A stretch of DNA of 64,000 nucleotides, taken from contig NZ_LVWI01000048.1 in NCBI RefSeq assembly GCF_001909055.1, positions 124,001-188,000 on the forward strand. The letters run 5' to 3'. Every line of letters begins with the position of its first letter. The stretch's first letter is position 1. This DNA is from Paenibacillus helianthi. GTDB taxonomy: Bacteria; Bacillota; Bacilli; Paenibacillales; Paenibacillaceae. The notes beneath the pieces were generated by a model. That model ran no database searches and had not been told where the DNA came from. It saw only the letters and a list, made by a program, of their open reading frames with translations. This document shows positions 43,783-52,457 of this stretch, in pieces. The position numbers were made by a program, and so were the translations under genes.

Positions 43783-44277
43783 TCATTGGTTCTGCAGCTC
43801 TTTCCAGACGGTCTTGTTGCTATACTTCTTCTCGACGCTTACATCCAGGCCGAACCATTCCGGGGCCACAAAACTCTCCGCTTCCTCCAGGGAATCAAAT
43901 TCAACCTCCAGTACCGCAAGCTCAAGCTGGGTATACAGGTCAATCTCCACTGTCGTGCCGTTCCAAATGCCGGTAATCCGCGTCTTGACCAGCGGTACGG
44001 CTTTGACCGCTTCGATCATCTGGGTATACAAACCTTCCGAAATGTTATATTCAATCTCCTGGCGGCTGATGCCCTTGCCATCCTTGAAGGTGTGTGTGTA
44101 CGTAATTTCACCCGAATACAGGTCGGTGATCTTGCGCACTCTCAGCTCCTGCCCGTCCTCTATCGCAAGGTACGTCTGGTCAATACTGTGCCGGGTAACC
44201 ACCTGGACCTGACCATCCTGAATCAGCCGCTCCGGATACTCCGGCAGCAGAAATTTGCGTTCAATCTCCATAGCCAT
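43783..44277 (-). CDS. CYTH domain protein
   Basis: The 164-residue product from the ATG at 44277 begins MAMEIERKFLL, the CYTH signature EIERKFL, and has the alternating charged strands of the triphosphate tunnel fold (QELRVRKI, TYTHTFKDG, VEIDLYTQLELAVLEVEF). CYTH proteins act on triphosphates or organic phosphates such as thiamine triphosphate, RNA 5' ends or cAMP; the substrate here is unknown. GAGGAG nine bases upstream decides the start over a 16-residue longer form. It is a cytoplasmic, single-domain protein without the HD or CHAD partner. Confidence 0.88.
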   Translation of the reverse strand: MAMEIERKFLLPEYPERLIQDGQVQVVTRHSIDQTYLAIEDGQELRVRKITDLYSGEITYTHTFKDGKGISRQEIEYNISEGLYTQMIEAVKAVPLVKTRITGIWNGTTVEIDLYTQLELAVLEVEFDSLEEAESFVAPEWFGLDVSVEKKYSNKTVWKELQNQ

Positions 44278-44363
44278 GCTGTCTCGCTCCTCTGTTCGTT
44301 TCACATTTATATTATTAATCATCATAGGTGCGGGTCATCTGCAAGTCAATGGAATCCGCAAAC

Positions 44364-44891
44364 TCAGTCGAACAGGCGGTCGATAGACTGTATGTCATAA
44401 TGATTGATGATTTTAAATGACCCGCTGCTATACTTGTCGTTCCTGTTCGAGTCATTGATGTAGATATACTTTTGGTCATCCAATGTGATCCCAAACCTTG
44501 GATGACCGTCTACAAAGATGCTAATCCAGTAGTTTCTGGTGAAATCGTGTGAACCGTAAGAGCTCATCAATTTCACGTCAGCAAAAACATTCATAATACT
44601 TGCGATTTCCGCCGGATCAGTCACAGTGACCGTAACTTCATCTGTAGTTTCCGGCAAGGACCGGATGACTTCAATAGAGCTTATATCCTCCAGATCAATG
44701 CGGCTGGACACCCGGCTCTCGAACGAAGTGAAGGACTGCACGATCGTCCCTACCCAGAATACAGCAATCCCGAGCAGGAACACAGTCAGGAAAATTTGCG
44801 TCAGGGTTGGCTTCTTCCACTTCCCCAAATGTTTCTGCCCCCTCTGCTTCTCTGTATTTTCTACCTCGTTCATCTGATCCATCCCCGTCAC
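44364..44891 (-). CDS. Membrane-anchored hypothetical protein
   Basis: I choose the GTG at 44891 because GGGGAGG lies eight bases upstream (175 aa); an ATG at 44915 is the alternative. A basic N-terminus leads to one membrane helix (LTQIFLTVFLLGIAVFWVG, about 29-47) and an outward domain of about 120 residues with mixed strands. I recognise no family. It follows no obvious operon, with an 86-bp gap to the CYTH gene downstream. Confidence 0.65.
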   Translation of the reverse strand: MTGMDQMNEVENTEKQRGQKHLGKWKKPTLTQIFLTVFLLGIAVFWVGTIVQSFTSFESRVSSRIDLEDISSIEVIRSLPETTDEVTVTVTDPAEIASIMNVFADVKLMSSYGSHDFTRNYWISIFVDGHPRFGITLDDQKYIYINDSNRNDKYSSGSFKIINHYDIQSIDRLFD

Positions 44892-45005
44892 CAGCAGCGC
44901 CTCCCCCGAAATCATGCAATGCTTCCATTATATACAATAAGGCTTGCACAAAAAAATTTTGGCTGAAATGTATTTGCTTGAAAGAGAGTAATACCCTCGT
45001 TAAGC

Positions 45006-45143
45006 TCAATTTACAGGTTCCTTGCCGCCGAGCAGCGCCGGTGTAGTGTACGCCGTCAGACTGCCGACGAAAACCAGAATACCGCTTATAATCAGACTTC
45101 GTATGGTATCCAGAGTCGCCTGATCCAGCGAGACGTTAACCAT
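45006..45143 (-). pseudogene. Possible fragment of a PotB-type ABC permease
   Basis: Forty-five codons end in IISGILVFVGSLTAYTTPAL then LGGKE, closely like the SGxLVFxxSLxAYxTPALLGG block of spermidine/putrescine-type permeases. The flanking membrane helices, EAA loop and a good ribosome site are missing, so it is probably a remnant or a small membrane protein. The stretch 45144-45346 shows no gene I can support on either strand. Confidence 0.35.
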
Positions 45144-45346
45144 TACAATCCGATGATGTCCATCAGCACACATTCCCTTCCGGTCAGCCCGGCGCTTAAA
45201 ATCACGGACCATGACCTGATCGATATAGGCGCAAGCCGCGTAGTGCCGCTGTTGTTCCCGCTTGGGGAAGAGTATCCGGCGTTTCAGGCGAGCTCGTTCT
45301 ATCGAGTCTGTTCCAGACTCTTTTCAGCGGTTGAGAGCAAGTTTAT

Positions 45347-45525
45347 GTGGAAAAAGTAAACCTAATCCCTTCGATTCCACTCCCGACAGAAGTACAAGTG
45401 GAAAAAGTAAACCTCATTTGCCCGTTTCGCACTCTATCAGATGAATTCACTCAGATTAAGTCTACTAATTCCAACTATCCGCGCTATGAGGCACTTTTGA
45501 GCAGATTTAAGTATACTTTTTCCAC
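45347..45525. repeat. Dispersed intergenic repeat, 51-bp period, copy B
   Basis: Direct arms GTGGAAAAAGTAAACCTAAT (45347) and GTGGAAAAAGTAAACCTCAT (45398) are 51 bp apart. Inverted arms follow near 45454 (GATTAAGTCTACTAATTCCA) and 45504 (GATTTAAGTATACTTTTTCC), again 51 bp apart. The same family is at 32170-32297. Confidence 0.75.
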
Positions 45526-45529
45526 TTCC

Positions 45530-45760
45530 CCCTTTACTTTACTTTACTTTACTTTACTCCCCTTTCCTTTCCTTTCCTTTAATTTACTTTTATTTCATCC
45601 CCTTTTATTTCCTTTACTTTTATTTCATTTACCGTTATCTCCTTTCCCTTTCCCCTCACTTTCCCCCTTAAATTAAATTCCATTAAATTCACTTAAATTT
45701 ACTTAAATTAAATTCCATTGAATTCACTTACATTATTTCACGGTAAATGCCTGTAATCAT
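45530..45760. repeat. Low-complexity pyrimidine-rich tract with short tandem repeats
   Basis: The plus strand carries TTTAC repeated five times near 45532-45556, then CCTTT repeats, then alternating TTAAATT and CCATT runs to about 45730. No reading frame, promoter or RNA gene is evident. Together with copy B it fills the gene-free 45144-45845 stretch. Confidence 0.7.
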
Positions 45761-45849
45761 GCGCCCTCGACCTGCAACCTCCTCCTACTGAACAACTACA
45801 TGCCTTGCCCGCAAGGGAGTACAGTCTTTCCGCCTTCTTCTCCCTATGC

Positions 45850-45891
45850 AAAAAAATAGGGGAAGCCAAGTCTCCCTGGCCTCCCCCTATT
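45850..45891 (-). terminator. Terminator of the alpha-galactosidase gene
   Basis: On the minus strand AATAGGGGGAGGCCA pairs with TGGCTTCCCCTATT, followed by a run of T. Confidence 0.85.
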
Positions 45892-45904
45892 CCTGCAACG
45901 CAGT

Positions 45905-48058
45905 TTACCCCTCAGCCAGCAGCCGGAAGCATCCGCTCACAAAGTCCCGCTGGATCTCCGGCAACGCCAGACCCGCCTGCATCAAGCGGTCGCCGCCGTA
46001 GACTTCCCCGCTGTCCGCGAGCCGGTAGTCCAGCTCCGGGTTCAGTCCGCTGAGCAGCAGGCTCCGGCGCGGCGGGTGCGGTTCAGCCAGCACCCGGAAA
46101 TAGTAGACCAGCGCCTCGCGCTGGTCGTCCGAGACGAACATCCAGGCCGTTTCGTTCCCCTCGAACGGGCTCTGCAGCCGGTACAGATTGCCCTGCTGGA
46201 CCAGGCTGCGAATCCCCTTATAATTCGCGACCTGCACCTTCACCAGTTCCTTTTCCTCCGGAGTAAACTTCGTCAGATCCAGCTCATAGCCGAAGTTGCC
46301 GGACATGGCGACATCTCCCCGGAAGGACAATGGAGTGATCCGTCCCACCTGATGATTCGGCACTGCGGAGACGTGTGCCCCCATGGAGCTAACCGGATAG
46401 ACGAGGCTCGTACCGTACTGAATCTTCAAGCGCTCCACGGCATCCGTATCATCGCTGGTCCAGGTCTGCGGCATATAGTAGAGCATACCCGGATCGAAAC
46501 GCCCGCCGCCGCTGCAACAGCTCTCGAACAGAATATGCGGAAATGCTGAAGTCAGACGTTCCAGCAGCTCGTACAATCCTAACACATACCGGTGCGCGGT
46601 TTCGCCCTGACGCTCGGGCGGCAACTGCGCCGAGCCGATCTCTGTCAGACAACGGTTCATATCCCATTTGATATAAGCCACTGGGACGCTGGAGAAGATG
46701 CGGCTGAGGGATTCAAAAATATATTCCCGTACTTCTTCTCTGGTGTAGTCCAGTACCAGCTGCCACCGGAGTTCACTGCGGCGGCGGCCCGGAACATGCA
46801 GACACCAGTCGGGGTGGCTGCGGTAAAGGTCGCTGTCCGGCGAGATCATCTCCGGCTCCACCCACAGGCCGAACTTAAGCCCATGGCCGTTCACCCGGGC
46901 GGCAAGATCGGACAGGCCGCCCGGCAGCTTGCGCAGATCCTCCACCCAGTCGCCAAGTGAGGAGTTGTCCGCATCGCGCTTGCCGAACCAGCCGTCGTCC
47001 AGCACGAACAGCTCGATGCCGAGCTTCGCGCCTTCAGCGGCGATAGCCTCCAGCTTATCGGTATTGAAGTCAAAGTATGTCGCTTCCCAGTTGTTCACCA
47101 GGATCGGCCGTTCTTTATCCCTGTACTCTCCTCTGCTGAGCCGTGTCCGGTATAGTCTGTGATAGGTTCTCGACATTTCGCCAAGCCCCTGTCCCGAATA
47201 GACCATTACCGCTTCCGGTGTCTGAAAGCTCTCCCCCGCCTCAAGCCGCCAGGAGAAGTCAAAGGAATTCACTCCCATTGTGAGCCGGGTCATTCCGAAG
47301 GAATCCACCTCTGCCACGGCTTCAAAGCCCCCGCTATACACCAGTGAGAATCCATATACCTCTCCCTGGCGCTCATCCGTGCCACGCTTCGCCAATGCGG
47401 CAAAAGGGTTGTGCTGGTGGCTGCTCATCCCCCGGCGGCTCTCGATCGAAGTACTTCCCTGCTCCAGCTGCCTGCGGGTGAGACGACCTTCCCGCGACCA
47501 GGCGCCGGACAGGTAGATCATGTCCACATCCCCTGCCGGGAAATCGACGGAAGTACTCAGTGCCCGCAGCAATTGCAGCGGAGCCTGACCGTCATTCACA
47601 AATTCGGCGGATCGTGCAATGACATCCATTTCTTGATATACGGAATAACGCAGGACAACATTCAGCTTGGCATAATCGTCGCGGAGAATAAGCTCCAGAG
47701 TATCCGCTTCCTCCTCGGACTCCACATACACCGCAGGAAGTCCCGCAAGCTTCGGCTTGCCCGCCAGCACCCGGTAACCGCTGTAGCGCAGCTCCGTAAC
47801 CCGGGTCCCATCCTCAAGCTTGGCCTGATAAGCCGGAACACGGAAATCCCCCGTACCGTACTGCGGGTATTCCTGCGGCAGGCGGTCAAGCGAGCCACCG
47901 GTCACCAGCGGGTGCAAGCCTTCCAGATTACTGCCGTGGCGCAGCTTTTCCCCCCAGTACACATGCGCCGGATAGCCGTTGACCAGCTCGATGATGTAAC
48001 TCATGCCCTTGCTCTGCAGGTGGAATATCCCCTTGTCTTCCTGTACCCAAATCGCCAT
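45905..48058 (-). CDS. GH36 alpha-galactosidase
   Basis: At 717 residues this fits the tetrameric GH36 class: an N-terminal beta domain, a TIM barrel with nucleophile Asp466 in YIKWDMNR and acid/base Asp near 536 in WTSDDTDAVERL, plus LFVLDDGWFG and LWVEPEMISP of the active site, then a C-terminal beta domain. No signal peptide is present, so it removes alpha-1,6-galactose from imported oligosaccharides such as galactomannan or raffinose-type sugars. It lies 42 bp after the beta-mannosidase gene on the same strand, probably one operon. Confidence 0.93.
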   Translation of the reverse strand: MAIWVQEDKGIFHLQSKGMSYIIELVNGYPAHVYWGEKLRHGSNLEGLHPLVTGGSLDRLPQEYPQYGTGDFRVPAYQAKLEDGTRVTELRYSGYRVLAGKPKLAGLPAVYVESEEEADTLELILRDDYAKLNVVLRYSVYQEMDVIARSAEFVNDGQAPLQLLRALSTSVDFPAGDVDMIYLSGAWSREGRLTRRQLEQGSTSIESRRGMSSHQHNPFAALAKRGTDERQGEVYGFSLVYSGGFEAVAEVDSFGMTRLTMGVNSFDFSWRLEAGESFQTPEAVMVYSGQGLGEMSRTYHRLYRTRLSRGEYRDKERPILVNNWEATYFDFNTDKLEAIAAEGAKLGIELFVLDDGWFGKRDADNSSLGDWVEDLRKLPGGLSDLAARVNGHGLKFGLWVEPEMISPDSDLYRSHPDWCLHVPGRRRSELRWQLVLDYTREEVREYIFESLSRIFSSVPVAYIKWDMNRCLTEIGSAQLPPERQGETAHRYVLGLYELLERLTSAFPHILFESCCSGGGRFDPGMLYYMPQTWTSDDTDAVERLKIQYGTSLVYPVSSMGAHVSAVPNHQVGRITPLSFRGDVAMSGNFGYELDLTKFTPEEKELVKVQVANYKGIRSLVQQGNLYRLQSPFEGNETAWMFVSDDQREALVYYFRVLAEPHPPRRSLLLSGLNPELDYRLADSGEVYGGDRLMQAGLALPEIQRDFVSGCFRLLAEG

Positions 48059-48100
48059 GGTCCTTATTCCTTCTCTCTTGTAGGTTTCAACCCAAAGACT

Positions 48101-50641
48101 CTATTCCACGTAATCCGCCATCGAGCGAATCTCAAGACCCTTCGGAGCAGCCGGCACGAAGTCCGCTTCCCCGCTGCCGCGCAGGAAGAATTCCACAGTC
48201 TTCGTCTCCCCTGGAAGCAGGTCAAAGAAGTTATCCGAGAAGATTCCTTCCTCTTCCGTAGTCAGATACACCCCTCTCGCCAGCACATTACTGGTTACCT
48301 TGAAGCTGAGTCCGTTGCTGCCGGGAACCTCTGTCACCGTAAGGTGCGGCGGGGTCAGCGCAATTTCTTTGGCGGACACGAAGTAATGGTGCTTATGCTC
48401 CAGCAGCCGGCCTTCAGCCAGCAAAGACGCAGTGAACAGAACACGGTCAGACTCGCGGCCCTCCAGCAATCCGTCAAGTCCTGCCATAAATACGACGTCT
48501 GTAGCGTCCGCTGCCAGGGTCACCGGCTGTGACCATTCCTGCAGCACAGCGCCGCTGATATCATGCAGCCGGATCTGTAGTTCGCCTTCAAACGCTTCCT
48601 GACGGTCAGAAACGGCATGCACCTTGAGGGTATGCCCGTCCGAGCCGTCAATGGAGAGCAAAAGATCTTTATAGCTATTGCGCGCTGTGTATTGCAGCGC
48701 CTTCCAGCGGCCGTAGTAATCCATGCTCGCCCAGGAGGCCACCGGCCAGCAATCGTTCATCTGCCAATACAGCGTACCCATACAGTAGGGTTTGTTTCTC
48801 CGGTGGCTCTCAATAGCCATCCGCATGGCCTCTGCCTGAAGAATCTGGCTCATATAGAGGAAACTGCTGAAATCCTTCGGCTGCGGAAGATAGATATCCA
48901 TGTATTCCTTAATTAGAAGGTTGCCGCGCCCGTTCTTCTGATGCGCGAGCATCACTTCAGATTCCAGCGCCATATCGCGATCTTCCGCATAACTAAGCAC
49001 CGATTTCAGCTCAGGGAAAGACTGGAAGCCGTATTCACTCATGAAGCGGCCAACCTTAACGTTGTAGTTCTCAAAAGGCTCGCTTCCATGCCATACCCCC
49101 CAGTAGTGCACATCCCCTTCACCAGCAATCCGCGTGGCATGCTGATTCAGGTCATGGGTAAGGTCCCGCATCGGTGAAGATGCCCAGTAATCCACATCCG
49201 GGTGACAGGCGGCTACAGCCTCCGGCAAGATACGATGGAATACTGCTTCATAATCCTTCCACAGCTTCTCACGGATCTCCGGACTGTACTTTTCCTTCCA
49301 GCCCCAGCCCATATTGTCTTCATAGTGCGACCACGCCGAATCCATCTCATTATTGCCGCACCACAAAGCGATGCACGGATGGTTGCGCAATCTCCGCACG
49401 TTATAGACAGCCTCTTCGCGCACATTCTCCAGGAATGGCTCATCACCAGGGTACATGCTGCACGCAAACATGAAATCCTGCCAGACCAGCAGCCCGTACT
49501 CATCACACAGCCGGTAAAAAACTTCCTCTTCATAGATCCCGCCGCCCCATACCCGCAGCATGTTCATATTGGAGGCTGCTGCCGAGGCGATCTCATGACG
49601 ATAACGCTCCTCGGTAACTTCCGTGGAAAAACTGTCATTTGGAATATGATTGGCGCCCTTGGCAAAAACCCGCACACCGTTCAGTTCGAAATAAAAGGAA
49701 GCCCCACGGTCATCCGGCTTCCGGACCAGCTTGATCTCCCGAAGTCCGGTAGTAACATCAGTCTGCGCCACGGCCTTCCCTTCCTGGAGCAGCTCTGCCC
49801 GAAATACAGTCAACTCAGGTGCCCCAAGACCATTACACCACCATAGACGGGGCTGATCCAAGACAACTTCCAGCTCCAATGTCTGCTTGCCCGGCTGTAC
49901 CGCAGCGGATTTCATCCATTCCTGACCGCCGCTGCTGATCCGCAGCAGACCGTTCCATCCGGACGGGGCATCCACTTCCACAAGCACAGTCACCCGGGCC
50001 TCTTCCCGGTTCACCGCGTTTTGCCGGATATATACATCTGTAATAGCAACGGTATCCCTGCCTTCCAGCACAGCCTCACGCCAGATGCCGCTGGTCAGGA
50101 ATCTTGGCCCCCAGTCCCAGCCGTAATGATACGGCGCTTTGCGGGCAAATACGCTGATCTGCTGTCCCCCAAGTCCGCCAAGCTCGGATTGGTCATTGGG
50201 TGCCGGCAGCGCATAACCCAGCTGTTCCAGCTTCGGCAGATCTTCATTCACTACGGAACGGAATCTCACGCGAATCTCATTTTGCCCGGTCTGCAGCAGC
50301 CCCTTCACATCCACAGTCCAGGCCCGGAACATATTGTCTGCTGAGAGCGCATGCACATCATTTACAAAGACATCCGCATACGTGTCGAGTCCTTTGAAGA
50401 CCAACTCAGTACAAGCATGCTGCTGCCATTTCTCTTCCAGTTGCAGGACCGTCCGGTATTCCCAGTCTTTCTTATCGATCCATTGCAGGTCATGCTCGTT
50501 CTTTCCATAAAAGGGCTGTGGGATTCGTTCATTGCGGAGCAGATCAGTATGCACCGTTCCAGGTACAGCTGCCGGCAGCCATTCCTCTTCATCACATGCT
50601 CTAAATTGCCAGTTGTCCAATTTCAGTTGTATGTGCTTCAT
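48101..50641 (-). CDS. GH2 beta-mannosidase
   Basis: The 846-residue enzyme has the GH2 layout: sugar-binding, two immunoglobulin-like domains and a TIM barrel with acid/base Glu432 in WCGNNEMDS and nucleophile Glu536 in FMSEYGFQS. WDWGPRF and VWGGGIYE are typical of beta-mannosidases rather than beta-galactosidases. It lacks a signal peptide and would trim manno-oligosaccharides after import. AGGAGG six bases upstream fixes the ATG. Its 5' leader holds about two copies of a 66-bp tandem repeat. With the alpha-galactosidase it completes galactomannan breakdown. Confidence 0.92.
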   Translation of the reverse strand: MKHIQLKLDNWQFRACDEEEWLPAAVPGTVHTDLLRNERIPQPFYGKNEHDLQWIDKKDWEYRTVLQLEEKWQQHACTELVFKGLDTYADVFVNDVHALSADNMFRAWTVDVKGLLQTGQNEIRVRFRSVVNEDLPKLEQLGYALPAPNDQSELGGLGGQQISVFARKAPYHYGWDWGPRFLTSGIWREAVLEGRDTVAITDVYIRQNAVNREEARVTVLVEVDAPSGWNGLLRISSGGQEWMKSAAVQPGKQTLELEVVLDQPRLWWCNGLGAPELTVFRAELLQEGKAVAQTDVTTGLREIKLVRKPDDRGASFYFELNGVRVFAKGANHIPNDSFSTEVTEERYRHEIASAAASNMNMLRVWGGGIYEEEVFYRLCDEYGLLVWQDFMFACSMYPGDEPFLENVREEAVYNVRRLRNHPCIALWCGNNEMDSAWSHYEDNMGWGWKEKYSPEIREKLWKDYEAVFHRILPEAVAACHPDVDYWASSPMRDLTHDLNQHATRIAGEGDVHYWGVWHGSEPFENYNVKVGRFMSEYGFQSFPELKSVLSYAEDRDMALESEVMLAHQKNGRGNLLIKEYMDIYLPQPKDFSSFLYMSQILQAEAMRMAIESHRRNKPYCMGTLYWQMNDCWPVASWASMDYYGRWKALQYTARNSYKDLLLSIDGSDGHTLKVHAVSDRQEAFEGELQIRLHDISGAVLQEWSQPVTLAADATDVVFMAGLDGLLEGRESDRVLFTASLLAEGRLLEHKHHYFVSAKEIALTPPHLTVTEVPGSNGLSFKVTSNVLARGVYLTTEEEGIFSDNFFDLLPGETKTVEFFLRGSGEADFVPAAPKGLEIRSMADYVE

Positions 50642-50650
50642 TAGAACCTC

Positions 50651-50803
50651 CTAAAAGTTTTGTGAGCATAGACATCCTGTAATCACATCGTACAAAACTC
50701 GCTACGGAAGCATGGGCTTAAGTGTTGTGAGCCTAAGCTCCTTGAGTCTGCATCATACCAGACTCACTTGGAAAACATACGTCCTAAAGTATTGTAAGCA
50801 TGC
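50651..50803. repeat. About 66-bp tandem repeat in the beta-mannosidase leader
   Basis: TTGTGAGC at 50660 and 50725 and TTGTAAGC at 50792 mark three unit boundaries, spaced 65 and 67 bp. The sequences between align along their length (CATCGTACAAAACTCGCT against CATCATACCAGACTCACT). One unit keeps a perfect 7-bp stem, GAGTCTG/CAGACTC (50744-50765). The repeat ends at the ribosome site of the beta-mannosidase gene. The rest of 50804-50940 is AT-rich without a gene. Confidence 0.7.
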
Positions 50804-50940
50804 GCTTTCATGAATAATGTTCATTTCCATTGTATTTTGTTATCCTATTGTTAGCAACAAACTAATTATATTCATTTAAACAGAATAAATAAAGACAATA
50901 AATAATAATTCAATCCATTTCTCAATCCGAAATTTATCGT

Positions 50941-50946
50941 TATAAT
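50941..50946 (+). promoter_or_regulatory. -10 box of the second ABC operon
   Basis: TATAAT lies 45 bp before the lipoprotein start. The -35 region at 17 bp (TTTCTC) is poor, consistent with an activator such as the downstream YesN-type regulator. Confidence 0.5.
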
Positions 50947-50952
50947 AACTAA

Positions 50953-50966
50953 TGTAAACGCTAACA
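50953..50966 (+). promoter_or_regulatory. Perfect cre site of the second ABC operon
   Basis: TGTAAACGCTAACA matches the cre consensus TGWAARCGYTWNCW at all 14 positions. It overlaps the expected transcription start just after the TATAAT box, so CcpA should repress the operon when glucose-type sugars are present. Confidence 0.75.
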
Positions 50967-50991
50967 ATAAAACGAAAAAGGGGACAACGCA

Positions 50992-52338
50992 ATGAGAAAC
51001 AAGTTATTTTCGTTATGTTTTGTTATCATCATGATTTTCTCTTTATCCCTGACAGGCTGCGGCTCCAACAACAATAATAATGCCGCCTCAGCCACAGACA
51101 AGCCTGCAGCAACTACGGATACTGAAGGTACCGGTGGTAATGCGTCAGCAACCACTGAACCGGCCGCAGCAAGCGGCACCGACATCAGCGGCAAAATCAC
51201 CTTCCTCACCAACAGAACCGACATGATCGGCAAAGAGTATGACGAATATGTTAAGCGCTTTAATGAGAAATACCCGAATATCAAGGTCGAATTTGAAGCC
51301 TCCCAAACCGACTACAACCAGCAAGCCAAAGTTAGAATGGCCAGTGGAGAGCTTCCGGATGTGATGTTCGTTCCAAGCATTCCAAACTCGGATCTGCCTA
51401 AATATTTTGCTTCCCTGGACGATCTTGGCCTGAATGACAAGATTACCTTTAAAGACTTCAAATCCTATGAAGGCAAGCTCTACGGAATTACAACAGGTAA
51501 CTCCACTTCCGGGATTGTCTACAACAAAAAGGCCTTCGCCGATGCCGGCATCACGGAAGTTCCTAAGACCTGGGACGAATTCCTGGCTGCCTGCGAAAAG
51601 CTGAAAGCCAAAGGTATTGTGCCACTGGCTTCCAACTTCAAAGACAAGTGGCCGCTTAACGACTGGGTATTTGCAGTTCCTCGCATCATTGAGAACAAAG
51701 CTGATTTCCCTAATGACAAGCTGAACACTGACACTCCTTTCACTATGGATAATGGTTATGGCAAATCATTCAGCCTTCTGAGAGAGCTTAACGAAAAAGG
51801 CTATCTGGAAAAAGACATCAACTCCACCAACTGGGAACAATCCAAGAAAGACATCGCAGCTGGCAAGTTCGCCATGTATTTCCTTGGCAACTGGGTAATC
51901 AATCAAGTCGTCGGCGCAGGTACAACTTCTGACAACGTAGGTTTCTTCCCGCTTCCTTACGACAACTCAGGTAAACTTACTGCTCCGCTCAGCCCTGACT
52001 TCTTCTATGCCGTGGCTAAGGACAGCAAAAATGTAGACGCTGCCAAAGCCTTCGTGAAATGGATGATCGAAGAATCAGGATATGAAGATTTTGCCGGATT
52101 TATCTCTCCGCTGAAAGGCAAAGAATCCAAGCTGCCTCAGCTGAAGGAATTCCAGGCTACCGGCGTAACTCTGCAAGAAGGTACACCGGATGATCCTAAG
52201 GTTACCGAAATCACTAACAAAGCACAGCTTGATATTCCAGCCATGCTTCAGGAATTTGTACTTGCCAAAGATCCGCAAACCGTCTTTGACAAATGGAATA
52301 AAGCCTGGGCTAAAGCTAAGAAAGACCTCGGCTATTAA
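50992..52338 (+). CDS. ABC transporter sugar-binding lipoprotein
   Basis: A 448-residue family 1 solute-binding protein. The signal peptide ends in the lipobox LSLTGCGS with the lipid-modified Cys at 23, then an Asn-, Ala- and Thr-rich linker. Further family blocks are VRMASGELPDVMFVPS and GKFAMYFLGNWVI. AAAGGGG precedes the ATG. It is first in an operon with two permeases, a YesMN pair and a methyltransferase-like gene. With the divergent glycosidases, it probably binds manno- or galactomanno-oligosaccharides. Confidence 0.92.
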   Translation: MRNKLFSLCFVIIMIFSLSLTGCGSNNNNNAASATDKPAATTDTEGTGGNASATTEPAAASGTDISGKITFLTNRTDMIGKEYDEYVKRFNEKYPNIKVEFEASQTDYNQQAKVRMASGELPDVMFVPSIPNSDLPKYFASLDDLGLNDKITFKDFKSYEGKLYGITTGNSTSGIVYNKKAFADAGITEVPKTWDEFLAACEKLKAKGIVPLASNFKDKWPLNDWVFAVPRIIENKADFPNDKLNTDTPFTMDNGYGKSFSLLRELNEKGYLEKDINSTNWEQSKKDIAAGKFAMYFLGNWVINQVVGAGTTSDNVGFFPLPYDNSGKLTAPLSPDFFYAVAKDSKNVDAAKAFVKWMIEESGYEDFAGFISPLKGKESKLPQLKEFQATGVTLQEGTPDDPKVTEITNKAQLDIPAMLQEFVLAKDPQTVFDKWNKAWAKAKKDLGY

Positions 52339-52378
52339 TCTCAAGTCACGCTGTAACGTTAGCATCCTATAACACGGC

Positions 52379-52417
52379 GCAAAATGGATTATCGCCTTTA
52401 CGGATAATCCATTTTGC
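52379..52417 (+). terminator. Intercistronic hairpin after the lipoprotein gene
   Basis: GCAAAATGGATTATC (52379-52393) pairs exactly with GATAATCCATTTTGC (52403-52417). It has no T run, so it more likely stabilises the lipoprotein message or lowers read-through to the permeases than ends transcription. Confidence 0.6.
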
Positions 52418-52457
52418 CATAAATCACAGAGCGCTCACAAGGAAAGTAGGTCAAGTG

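Noticed and set aside
45153..45359. A 68-codon plus-strand frame reading SPALKITDHDLIDIGASRVV
   Set aside because: It looks protein-like in part, but it ends inside repeat copy B, has no good ribosome site and matches nothing I recognise, so I do not call it a gene.
47411..48532. A 373-codon plus-strand frame spanning the GH36/GH2 junction
   Set aside because: It crosses the boundary of two well-supported genes on the other strand, lacks a ribosome site and shows no domain.
50651..50803. T-box or known riboswitch in the beta-mannosidase leader
   Set aside because: The structure is a tandem sequence repeat with one simple stem; no conserved aptamer core or terminator/antiterminator pair was recognised.
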